A stretch of DNA of 64,000 nt, from contig NC_062249.1 of the NCBI RefSeq assembly GCF_905475465.1, positions 2,678,501 to 2,742,500 of the forward strand. The letters run 5' to 3'. The notes below the pieces were generated by a model. It worked only from the letters and a program-made list of their open reading frames with translations. It did no database searches and was not told the DNA's origin. Source of the stretch: Pieris napi. Its lineage: Eukaryota; Arthropoda; Insecta; Lepidoptera; Pieridae. This document shows, one piece after another, positions 58,301-64,000 of the stretch. Within the stretch, counting starts at the first letter, position 1. Every line of letters starts with the position of its first letter. The position numbers and the translations under genes are program-made.

Positions 58301-60146
58301 CAGCTAAGAATCAAAGACAATAGACGAAAAGGGCCATGCAGGAAATAATGTATAATTAAAAGCAATGATGGCGCGTTATGTTAATTGTCAATGGTTCAAT
58401 AGAGCGGTTAAAAATCTAAACTAAAGTCGACAAAATGGCGTCTTCGTTTGTTTGAGATTGGTCAAATGGGAAGACGGATTGGTCGCGCTTTCGTTAATTT
58501 AACATCTCATTAACACTGATTGATGCAAATAAACGCATTTAAATTAATCTAAGGTCAAAGAAAGCAGGAAAATGTTATACGATATTATTAATAATATTTC
58601 CCTCAGTCTTATCATTTACGGGATAATTGTAGTTTATTACGATGACCTTGATTATCATTAATCATTTTATCCGACGTAGATTGGAAATTTTTCATATATG
58701 AAATTAATGTCATTATAAAAATAAAATCCAGTATATTTATACAATAATATACTATATTAGTCCTATCATATTTTTCATATTTTTTTTTATTTTAATAACT
58801 ATTCACGGTTTGCTTCGTGTAAGGTGCAATCCAAATAAATTACATTTTTACAGAGCGATAAAACAATTGTTAAATATTATTACGTTTCTTATTTTAACTG
58901 GTGTTATGTCAGAATTAAATATGTTAATTAATTAGGTTATATGATACATGTATATATTATAATAATTATTAAATTTTACCTATAAGTAATTTTTTTTTGA
59001 AGTTGTAGGTCTATTTTGCAGATGAGCTACATTGTCATATATATACATATTATATAAAGAATAAAATCGGGCGACGGGCCACGCACGGCAAGAAAGGAAA
59101 ATAATATCTTCGGTCTCAGGAACTTTTTTTCATTGGTTCAAATTTCAGCCATCCATACGTTCAATAACTAGACAGTTCAATTAAAAAAATCTTAACAAAA
59201 ACTGTATTAAAGCAGTTTGTTTACTAAAAGGATACATAAAGGTTATACACCTAACCGTCTGCAAAAAATATATATTAAGATAATGCATTTCGTAATAATA
59301 ACTTTAATGAAGAAATAAGTTGTTTGTCAAGTATGTTATTATTTTAAATTATTATTAGTTTTAGGTCAACTTAATTATAAGTGACAACCCTGTAGTGGAA
59401 AAATTAACCCGTTTAAAAATTGTATTATGTAAAACATTAGATTAATAAATAATAATAAAAAAAATCTTATTTTTAAAATGATTCAGAAATCTTACAACAT
59501 TTGCGGCAAACCTGCACATAATAACTGTTCAAATTTATAATTTCTTCGGATTCTGATCGAATGTCCTACACTTAAATACTGAATATCCATTATTATCATC
59601 AGCTAAAGATTCTTTATATTTTCTATATTTAAAAAAAACATAAATAATATTACTACGTTCGTATTTATATACTTAATACTATTTATTTATGTACAACACT
59701 ATCATTAAGGCATAATTAATTTCAGTTAGAAACAGTTGTACGTTTCATGAATATTATACTGAAATGTAAAAAGAAGCATCTGTTGTTTAGAGTATATGAA
59801 AAAGATACTACTTCTTAATTCAGCTGGTTTATAACCGAGCCGTTCGAAGTGGCCTACGTGACTTGCGGCCCCTTTGCAATGGTGTCGAGGCGCCAAACAA
59901 ATTACCGCCTTATCGACATAAGTTCGAGACCCGAAATTACAAAAAATATTTCATTAAATGCAAAAAAAATAATTATACCCTTTCTAATTCATGAAATTAA
60001 TTATAACCCTTACTCTGTTACGTAACTAAAAAAATCACACGTGTTCCAAAGTCACGCATCAGCTGATTTTTGCGATACATACCCCAAGAGCTAACGATGC
60101 TTATAGAAAGTGCGAAAGCGACAATTATACACTTTGCAACACACAT
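37257..60146 (-). CDS. cue: cueball: LDL-receptor class B / EGF single-pass membrane protein
   Basis: Seven coding exons on the - strand give 591 residues: 60146-60083, 50644-50248, 49303-48644, 48178-47987, 45380-45141, 40675-40567, 37370-37257, with matching phases. Residues 1-19 are a signal peptide. About 22-320 carry YWTD-type propeller repeats (FWPDTEDKIIYW, YIYWTNINVTRPTIERARLD, LYWVDDKEGIHY, LYWVDWAYKTVW). EGF-like modules follow (ECKCIQGYTGDRCE, CSCKKGYTGLRCE, CKCPDNFEGGRCE), then a Thr/Ser-rich stalk, a transmembrane helix at about 487-508 (ILMALGVLCGLLSLLCAILI) and a cytoplasmic tail with the cueball signatures DQCEITIENCCNMNICET and a PCFEPK / NMENPDDMY end. In Drosophila, cueball acts in spermatogenesis and germ-cell maintenance; its ligand is uncertain. 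Intron 1 is 9.4 kb and filled with repeats. Confidence 0.95.
37447..38026 (+). mobile_element. non-autonomous Helitron in cueball intron 6
   Basis: It starts TCTATACTAATATTATAAAG, continues 'ctccgaaactactggaccga', and ends 'cacagcaacgcttggccgag' then TCTACTAG plus T. This is the common lepidopteran Helitron layout, with no coding capacity. Confidence 0.65.
38086..38178 (+). repeat. SINE S1 3' fragment
   Basis: Contains 'attagattgacaaatagtca', 'tgaaacagatacagaaatct' and 'cctaaaaaggttgtagcacc', the terminal 90 bases of family S1. Confidence 0.65.
38180..39285. other. AT-rich part of cueball intron 6
   Basis: I see no exon or named repeat in this stretch. Confidence 0.4.
39288..39535 (-). repeat. 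SINE S1 copy
   Basis: Reverse-oriented S1: on the + strand it reads 'gtggcgctacaactc', 'tctgtttcatgatcatttgt', 'ggtgatcagcctcctgtgcc', 'gatgttttccttcaccgttt' and the B box complement 'gggatcgaacctacgac'. The A-box end is lost. The 66-codon open frame across it is not a gene. Confidence 0.7.
40140..40430. repeat. dispersed repeat with direct duplication
   Basis: 'ttggcgcgttagggaaaaat' with 'gatgagagtaaattttaac' (about 40157) recurs as 'ttggcgcgttaggaaaaaat' with 'gatgatagtaaattttat' (about 40278). Related sequence occurs, in the other orientation, at 19620-19715 in an iPLA2-VIA intron. The family is not known to me. Confidence 0.45.
40567..40675 (-). CDS. cue: cueball exon 6 (cytoplasmic tail)
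   Basis: 109 bases between TTTACAG and GTAAGT encode IKKRIIVNKNVTPLTARPDQ and then the highly conserved CEITIENCCNMNICET. It completes the split arginine codon from the transmembrane exon and hands over in phase 0 to the last exon. It was located by this conserved block. Confidence 0.93.
41190..41345 (+). repeat. dispersed repeat, partner at 54830-54960
   Basis: 'tatgtcgcaaccaactatct', 'taattagccgtttaattaac', 'tattcaaccatttcatgaaa' and 'gattacgttacatta' recur in the same order and strand at 54830-54960, about 75-80% alike by eye. Both lie in cueball introns. The family is not known. Confidence 0.55.
41768..41890 (-). repeat. LINE tail (family A)
   Basis: Starts with a poly(T) run followed by 'ggaggcaaacgggcaggagg' and 'ccgccgcccatggacactta', the reverse of a family A 3' end. 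The next about 90 bases ('cctcacgatattttccttca') are a scrap of reversed SINE S1. Confidence 0.55.
41990..42165 (-). repeat. LINE tail (family A)
   Basis: Reversed copy: 'gaattggtacgctgttttct' and 'accctaagtcgaattggttc' are the reverse complement of the coding end seen at 25605-25800. It lies only about 100 bases from another copy in the same orientation. Confidence 0.6.
42533..42745 (+). repeat. SINE S1, left part, split by an insertion
   Basis: Full tRNA-like head ('tggcctagtggcttcagcgt', 'ggttcgatctccagc') and body, running to 'cctagctatttag' where the inverted-arm element begins. The SINE resumes at 44679. Confidence 0.8.
42746..44672. mobile_element. DNA transposon-like element with 504-bp inverted arms
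   Basis: The arms 42746-43249 and 44169-44672 are both 504 bp and reverse complements with very few mismatches (I found two, for example at the AAAATGG/ATATGG position). The ends read CAAGATCCCAGGGCCGCCAG in both directions. A TTAG occurs in the SINE on both sides and may be the target duplication. The 0.9-kb core carries a broken - strand reading frame (see separate entry). The 71-codon frames in each arm are mirror copies of the same DNA and not genes. A short motif (ACTTCACGTAAATTCT) occurs twice inside each arm, with one copy altered in the right arm. It is internally deleted and non-autonomous, and it is young judging by arm identity. Confidence 0.85.
43538..44123 (-). pseudogene. broken transposon-associated ORF of unknown superfamily
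   Basis: The - strand pieces are a frame from about 44123 (GDVDEEERVFNIIQKF, GIIDVDAARLQLF), then in another frame RNLRNFDASNLPPCKSELWQ and FRRAS, then about 43790-43685 NPENNGWTLQDGKYDFHWFD followed by GDQLSGFVSESLEEQ. After a GTAAAT/acceptor-like gap comes an acidic end (EEENKDNADDDDHDLD). I recall 'LPPCK..L..Q..R..Y' and 'NGW......F.WFDGDQ' pieces from many uncharacterised arthropod proteins linked to repeats. There is at least one frameshift and the N-terminal part is missing. No catalytic domain is visible. Confidence 0.6.
44679..44757 (+). repeat. SINE S1, right part after the insertion
   Basis: 'attagattgacaaatgatca', 'aaacagatacagaaatctga' and 'cctaaaaaggttgtagcgcc' continue the SINE left off at 42745, so the inverted-arm element inserted into an existing SINE. 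Confidence 0.8.
44880..44990 (-). repeat. LINE tail fragment (family C)
   Basis: 'cgtggactcccatttaagcg' and 'tgttgccggcatttgaggca' match the copy at 51010-51185 in the same orientation. Confidence 0.5.
45141..45380 (-). CDS. cue: cueball exon 5 (stalk and transmembrane helix)
   Basis: After a TTTTACAG acceptor the exon finishes an asparagine codon and encodes an N-glycosylation-prone Thr/Ser/Pro-rich stalk, an acidic segment (GDDFEESCAGWDG), about 21 hydrophobic residues and a basic stop-transfer (KVLQLKRRPR), ending at a GTATGT donor. It fixes the topology: large extracellular part, short cytoplasmic tail. Confidence 0.94.
45512..46480. other. AT-rich part of cueball intron 4
   Basis: T-rich (45640-45850) and A-rich (46250-46380) tracts face each other and could weakly pair as an inverted repeat, but no clean ends are visible. 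No exon seen. Confidence 0.35.
46588..46758. repeat. hairpin repeat
   Basis: 'attggtcacaatttcaccgt' with 'ccacc' pairs with 'ggtggacggacaaattgtga' at the other end. About 170 bp, non-coding, in cueball intron 4; probably a MITE fragment. Confidence 0.5.
46800..47190. other. AT-rich part of cueball intron 4
   Basis: I see nothing in this stretch. Confidence 0.35.
47195..47335 (+). repeat. LINE-derived coding fragment, copy 1
   Basis: It matches the reverse complement of 53860-53990 for about 130 bases ('gcgcctggtatatagtaccg', 'cagaactggtgctttccttg', 'attgcaatacagcgagctaa'). The better copy translates as a reverse transcriptase C-terminus-like peptide; this one is degraded. Confidence 0.6.
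47340..47980. other. AT-rich part of cueball intron 4
   Basis: Between the LINE fragment and the exon at 47987 I see no feature. Confidence 0.35.
49570..49862 (+). repeat. RTE-type LINE 3' end
   Basis: Pieces in + frames resemble the end of RTE proteins: 'RRWTDDKVELAGKNWMNVTQ' after a 'RKTKE' stretch, followed by a K-rich end. It is 5'-truncated with stops. The clade matches the fragment at 2150-2715, which ends near where this one begins in the protein. It lies in cueball intron 2. Confidence 0.6.
49906..50168. mobile_element. MITE in cueball intron 2
   Basis: 'ccgttcaagtattacataag' at the left end and reversed 'cccgttcaagaattacgtaa' at the right end enclose about 260 bp. The ends resemble those of the MITE at 18607-18900, so the two belong to one superfamily. 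The 80-codon - strand frame inside shows no resemblance to a transposase. Confidence 0.6.
51010..51185 (-). repeat. LINE tail (family C)
   Basis: 'cgcagcccatagacacccat', 'gagttgccggcctttgaggg' and 'aggtcgtatctctgagggaa' form a reversed 3' end, with a C-run of 9 at about 51171-51179. Confidence 0.5.
51190..52575. other. AT-rich part of cueball intron 1
   Basis: No exon, RNA gene or named repeat seen. Confidence 0.4.
52579..52848 (-). repeat. SINE S1, nearly full length
   Basis: Reversed S1 with both Pol III boxes: B box complement 'gggaatcgaacctacgacct' and A box complement 'gaagccactagaccaacagt' at its right end, as expected for the - strand. The open frame across it is an artefact. Confidence 0.8.
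53265..53345 (-). repeat. LINE tail fragment (family A)
   Basis: 'ggaggctcacctgccagact' and 'gagtgcgttgccggccattt' match the reversed 3' ends elsewhere in the window. Confidence 0.45.
53350..53850. other. AT-rich part of cueball intron 1
   Basis: I see nothing in this stretch. Confidence 0.35.
53860..53990 (-). repeat. LINE-derived coding fragment, copy 2
   Basis: The - strand gives an unbroken frame of about 40 codons containing RAGAFLAQRISIAIQRGNAA, which I recall as the conserved C-terminal end of proteins encoded by a group of arthropod LINE-like repeats. The inverted partner is at 47195-47335. Confidence 0.55.
54000..54825. other. AT-rich part of cueball intron 1
   Basis: No feature identified. 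Confidence 0.35.
54830..54960 (+). repeat. dispersed repeat, partner at 41190-41345
   Basis: It shares 'cataattagccgttcaatca' and 'tattcaaccatttgatcaaa' order with the partner copy. The family is not known. Confidence 0.5.
54965..55970. other. AT-rich part of cueball intron 1
   Basis: No exon or named repeat seen. Confidence 0.35.
55980..56150 (+). repeat. LINE C-terminal zinc-knuckle fragment
   Basis: The + strand reads CSSCNTAEKTMLHVLTDCP then YGYDRC, the CCHC motif at the end of many R1/Jockey-group reverse transcriptases. It is 5'-truncated, in cueball intron 1. Confidence 0.6.
56654..57035 (-). mobile_element. non-autonomous Helitron in cueball intron 1
   Basis: Near-identical in most parts to 32356-32720 ('actagccgtttcgcgcccgc', 'gaaatatttcgaaaatcgag', 'tcgcatcgaatggtggtagt'). 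On the - strand it ends CTAG plus T. Confidence 0.65.
57060..57475. other. AT-rich part of cueball intron 1
   Basis: I see nothing in this stretch. Confidence 0.35.
57481..57645 (-). repeat. LINE tail (family A)
   Basis: Reversed copy starting with poly(T): 'agagcaaacgggcaggaatg', 'ttaagaattggtacactttt' and 'accctaagtcgaattgtttc', and ending 'gtggtggtgcgcggcaaaac'. Confidence 0.65.
57650..60080. other. last part of cueball intron 1
   Basis: AT-rich with a few G+C-richer patches (about 57835-57850, 59845-59925). The - strand open frame at 57875-58078 has no recognisable content. No further exon of cueball is needed by phase. Confidence 0.4.
60083..60146 (-). CDS. cue: cueball exon 1 (signal peptide)
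   Basis: ATG at 60146-60144 opens 21 codons plus one base: MCVAKCIIVAFALSISIVSS then W, a classic signal peptide, with donor GTATGT. The spare G joins the AT that begins the exon at 50644 to give Asp, matching the ...EW-D start of the mature fly protein. The 9.4-kb separation makes this exon easy to miss. Confidence 0.85.
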
Positions 60147-60320
60147 TTTGTTTCACAAAGTTCCGATTTTAATTTATTAAATGCACTTCATTCATCGAAT
60201 ATACGAGCTTCAGTCTAAAGTCAAATAGAGGGCGCGCCTTCGTAACAACCACGCGATGCGCGTGCTAGACCGAAACTAAATAAAATTGCACGGCCGCTCG
60301 TTGCGATTCCAAATACAAAT
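60147..60320 (-). promoter_or_regulatory. cueball 5' leader and probable promoter region
   Basis: Directly upstream of the cueball start on the - strand. It includes a G+C-rich patch (60228-60302, 'gagggcgcgccttcg', 'acgcgatgcgcgtgctagac') unlike the AT-rich flanks. No TATA box is assigned. The evidence is position and composition. Confidence 0.35.
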
Positions 60321-60324
60321 AGGT

Positions 60325-61090
60325 TCATTGAAAGCGTTTCGCGCATGCTCATATAGTAATTGATAGTTGATACATTAAATTATCTTATCACGGAAGATTC
60401 AGATATTTTGGTTTTTATTTATAATGCTACTTTCAAATATTTGATTTCGTGTCTCATTTAACCTACTGCCTAAACACTACTAACGTTTAACTGCATTAAA
60501 GCTTAAATAGAAAATATGTAAAGTAATTATTAGTACCATTACTAACATTTTGATAAATGTTTTCAGTTTTTATAAAAAAATAAAATTTAGGGCGTTTGCA
60601 CTTTGCAATAAAAACATAATTTTACTTTCAATCCAGTGCCTTGATAATATTAATGTACTTACATTTAATAAAATCTTAAGAACGGAAGTGCGGTTACGAT
60701 TTTTAGTTTCCTTACAATAATTATGTTACTTAGGCTCAATACTTCCCGGTTCAATTTGCTATGTAGTAATTTATATCCTTTGAAATAAATTAATACATAC
60801 TAACTTTTAACTTAACAAAATAACTTTTTATATAAACTATGTATAACCGTTTATATGTTTAGTGTTATCAACATTAAGAATTAAAAAATCTAAAAGCAGA
60901 ACGCTCAACGCATCCATTTAGATGGCACAAAAGTTGTTTAGGCACAAAGGCCTGTGCAGTCGATAACAAGAAAATCAATGTTCTAGAAATTAAATTTGAA
61001 TTGATTTTAATTTTATTTAGTTTCCTAACAACTTCTTCGCATCAATCTACAGCATCTGCTCTCCTGACAACTGTTGATCACGTCAAACTA
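60325..61090. other. AT-rich intergenic sequence
   Basis: No gene or named repeat seen. Confidence 0.4.
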
Positions 61091-61097
61091 ATAGATA

Positions 61098-61960
61098 TAG
61101 TGCTTTTCATGAAAGAAGTCCCGCGGTGATTTTTGGAACTAAATTTGACAGGTCGGCAATGTTGTCATTAGTCGATACTCGATGTTATCAAGTTCGTTTG
61201 TTGTGGTAGATTTTTGTGAATTTTTAACTAGCTTAGTGCATTTTGAAGATTGATTACAATGCCAAAAGTTGTAAAAAGTTCGGCTCGAGAAATTATATTA
61301 CAGGTGAAAGAGTTCTGTGAAGCGGAACATAAGAATCAAGTTGTTTTAATACCACTAAACAATGTTCGGAAGAGAGTTGCCGCCGTAACAGGTACTTTTT
61401 AGAGTTGCCATTTAATTTTTTTTGCTGTATTGATGGGACTTTTATGACATAAATTCGTTTTTGCGACAAAATTGAACAAATACATAACGTGATGAAACTA
61501 GGTAACTGAAATTAAAACATATATTACATATTACATAAGCATTATAAACTTAAAGTTACTATTATTTTTAAATGTTCATAATTTAATTGCAGGTGTGTCA
61601 GAGAAAACTGTAACAAGAATTACAAACGAAGGTATAACAGCGGCGTGTATTTCGAAAAAAATTTTAACCCAACAATTATGCATTAAAACTCTGAATAAAA
61701 AATTGTATTGTTTTTCTTTACCCTATTTTCTCATCTTTTCCCTGTAAGTAGGTAGAACACCGCTAAAATAAGTAAATAAAAATATACTTTTTACAAAACA
61801 GAAATATTGTTTCATCTAAGTATGCAGAAAATAGTATTATTTGATAAATTACATCTGCTAAATGTAAATAAAATAGGTAAATTTTTTACTCATAAATGGC
61901 AGCATTACGTCATGCGATTGCAGCGCCGCGTCTGGGGGACTTCTTTCATGAAAAGGACTA
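61098..61960 (+). mobile_element. Tc1/mariner-type non-autonomous element, copy 2
   Basis: Same unit as 14840-15694, about 95% alike by eye, with TA duplications at 61096-61097 and 61961-61962 and the same 25-base ends. It keeps the MPKVVKSSAREIILQVKEF exon and the GVSEKTVTRITNEG exon, and shares the same internal deletion, so both copies descend from one deleted parent. Confidence 0.75.
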
Positions 61961-61964
61961 TAGG

Positions 61965-63210
61965 TTAGAATTTAATTATTTCAAAAAAGGAACACAGATT
62001 CATTGTTTAACAGATAGAAAGCAGTATTTGTACCTGAGTCTACATCTTAACGGTAGATTGACAAAACATTCAAAATGTATTTGAATACAGAAACCTACTT
62101 ATGCAAGAACTGTTATAAAAGAAAAAATCTTTATTTAAAATTAATATTTAACCCATAATTATGTGTCCAAATGGGGCAAGAAGCATGATAATAGGTATTC
62201 TATTGTTTGTTTGGGTTAGGCACTTTAGTTTAGCTATAGACAATATTGCCTTTGACCATGTCAACTTTTTTGCCGCGCAGTAAGTTTGTTTTTAATGGTA
62301 AATGGCTATTCATTGTGGAGAGTTTGGTTCTTGTGCAGTTGGGCTTCTGAGTGTATATCTTATACACTTATATAAAATATATTCGTTTTATTAACATGTA
62401 TGAGTTGAAGGTTATAAATTATGTATAAGCAATATATATATTAAAAGTGCTGCATAGAGATAAGAACATGAAAACTGTACGACAAAATACTACTTAAGTA
62501 ATTTATTTGCAATCTTAACCTACATAATAATAATAGCTTTGCAATTATAGGAAGGAATTTTACGCTAGGAAACACTATACTATAATTGATTGATCAGTTG
62601 TCGAAAATGAAGGTCATTAAACCTGTTGTTATATAACTACGTTACTACGTCTCATCTTCAATTCAACCGCAAAATATTATCAACATTCTTTTATATAAAA
62701 TGTATGCGGATACTGATAACATGAATGCAGTGTCTTTCATTTAATTCCTTTTATAATATATATTTGAAGAATTTTTATTGGTTAGATTAATTTTTATGAT
62801 AAGGTAATGCATACTAAGTATTTTTTAATCTTTATTTTTTTTAATTTAAAATAGCGCCATCTTTGAATTTGTATTGATACTGCAATAAATGTCTGTAACT
62901 CTAAATTACAGTATCTGCGAAACATGTGTCGAGATGTCGCTAGTTGTTACATTAAATTTATTGGAGTACTGTCAGAACTTATTTACTTATTATTATTTAA
63001 AAAGTAGTAGAATGCCCGTTAGAGTGGGGCCTTATTTCCAGCGGCCACAATCAAACACAAAATCATGAAAAATCGATAAAAAATCCACAGATGTATTTAA
63101 TTAATTTATTTATTTATTCAAGCAGACGGCATAAGTCCATATGGATATTATTGTTTTAGTTACGATATTGCCCTAAATATTATATTATTAGGTTAGCTTT
63201 AAAGTAAATT
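61965..63210. other. AT-rich intergenic sequence
   Basis: I see no gene, RNA or repeat that I can name. Confidence 0.4.
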
Positions 63211-63214
63211 AAAT

Positions 63215-63357
63215 CATTTAAAGAAAAACGCTTTTTACCGGATTAAAGTTATGTATTATTATAAATTTACAACTATTTGACATAATTTTAAATTTATCCG
63301 ACGTTTCGCGTGCTTTACAGCGTGCGTGGTCACGGTGACTGTGTTTTTCTTTAAATG
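63215..63357. repeat. small inverted-repeat element
   Basis: 'catttaaagaaaaac' at the left end is matched by 'gtttttctttaaatg' at the right. The interior has 'cgacgtttcgcgtgctttac', 'agcgtgcgtggtcacggtga'. I recall this as a common lepidopteran repeat, but the family is unconfirmed. Confidence 0.5.
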
Positions 63358-63359
63358 TG

Positions 63360-64000
63360 TAATAAGGGTTATGTTAATCAAAGACAATACTAAATTAAAT
63401 CATTGCAAAACCCTTGCAGATTTAGCTCGAATATTCATGAATAGTAGTAAAAAATATCTAAATTGTATAGGCCATGACAACACATAATAGTTAAATCTTA
63501 CAACATTATTTTAATCTATATATAAGGACCCCCTGTAGTAAAATCTGTTATAGTTCCCACATTCATATCCCTATAATCCATCAGCATACACGGATAAATA
63601 GATTGTCCCTTACATTATTAACTGCACTTGTTCGTTACTCCCTCGGGGGAACATGTGTGCAAGTTTTATTTTATAATGCTCAATTGTACTTTTTATTCAT
63701 AGATGGGTTTTTACAATATTTGTGTTTAAATTGTTTGATATGTCGAATGAAGAGGATATAAGATATCGACCAAAGTAGAGGACATTATTAAGAAAATAAG
63801 GTTAACGAAATGACGCTAGACCGGGCACTTCACGAGAGGTAGGAGGTTGAAACTGACAAAAAATATTACAGAATCGCTGGTAGAAATAGGACGCGATTAT
63901 AAATACTTGTAAGGGAACAAGTGGGGGAATTATAAGAGATTTTTTTTCTTTGTAATCAAAAACAGGTATTCTGGGTTATATACTTAAATGGAAATGAATT
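63360..64000. other. AT-rich sequence to the right edge
   Basis: Nothing recognised. Confidence 0.4.

Noticed and set aside
1..64000. CRISPR array, prokaryotic operon, integrated virus or rRNA
   Set aside because: Introns, SINEs and AT-rich spacing show animal nuclear DNA. The minisatellite in iPLA2-VIA is tandem without spacers, and no rRNA or viral structural or replication genes were recognised.

Overview
This is an AT-rich eukaryotic window with long introns, from an insect and almost certainly a moth or butterfly (Lepidoptera). The evidence is three genes whose proteins match insect orthologues, a dense load of tRNA-derived SINEs, Helitron ends finishing in CTAGT, PIF/Harbinger and Tc1/mariner-type elements, and 5'-truncated LINE tails. 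The species cannot be named from the sequence.

Three protein-coding genes could be assembled exon by exon with consistent splice phases. (1) ICA69 (islet cell autoantigen 1 family, AH/BAR domain), + strand, 10627-12510, four coding exons, 413 residues. (2) iPLA2-VIA (PLA2G6-type calcium-independent phospholipase A2 with ankyrin repeats and a patatin domain), + strand, 17016-33941, sixteen coding exons, 810 residues. (3) cueball (LDL-receptor class B/EGF single-pass membrane protein), - strand, 37257-60146, seven coding exons, 591 residues, including a 9.4-kb first intron. iPLA2-VIA and cueball are tail to tail, with about 3.3 kb between their stop codons. They are unrelated neighbours: ICA69 acts in dense-core vesicle and Golgi trafficking, iPLA2-VIA in phospholipid remodelling, and cueball is a cell-surface receptor-like protein.

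The left 10 kb holds only hints of genes. Two possible first exons lie on the - strand (349-412 and 10024-10132, the latter with a GC splice donor and divergent from ICA69), and a weaker exon candidate lies at 6198-6300. Two short unassigned open stretches lie on the + strand (7843-7977 and 8568-8777). The right 3.8 kb after the cueball first exon has no recognised gene.

Most of the remaining sequence is transposon-derived: a nested stack of DNA transposons and a LINE between ICA69 and iPLA2-VIA (14.1-16.8 kb), several MITEs in iPLA2-VIA introns, and SINE and LINE fragments in cueball introns. The most striking element is an approximately 1.9-kb unit at 42746-44672 with two inverted arms of equal length (504 bp), inserted inside a SINE. 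It carries remnants of an open reading frame resembling transposon-associated insect proteins of unknown superfamily. A minisatellite in iPLA2-VIA intron 13 ends 13 bases before the next exon and repeats a branch-point-like motif eleven times.
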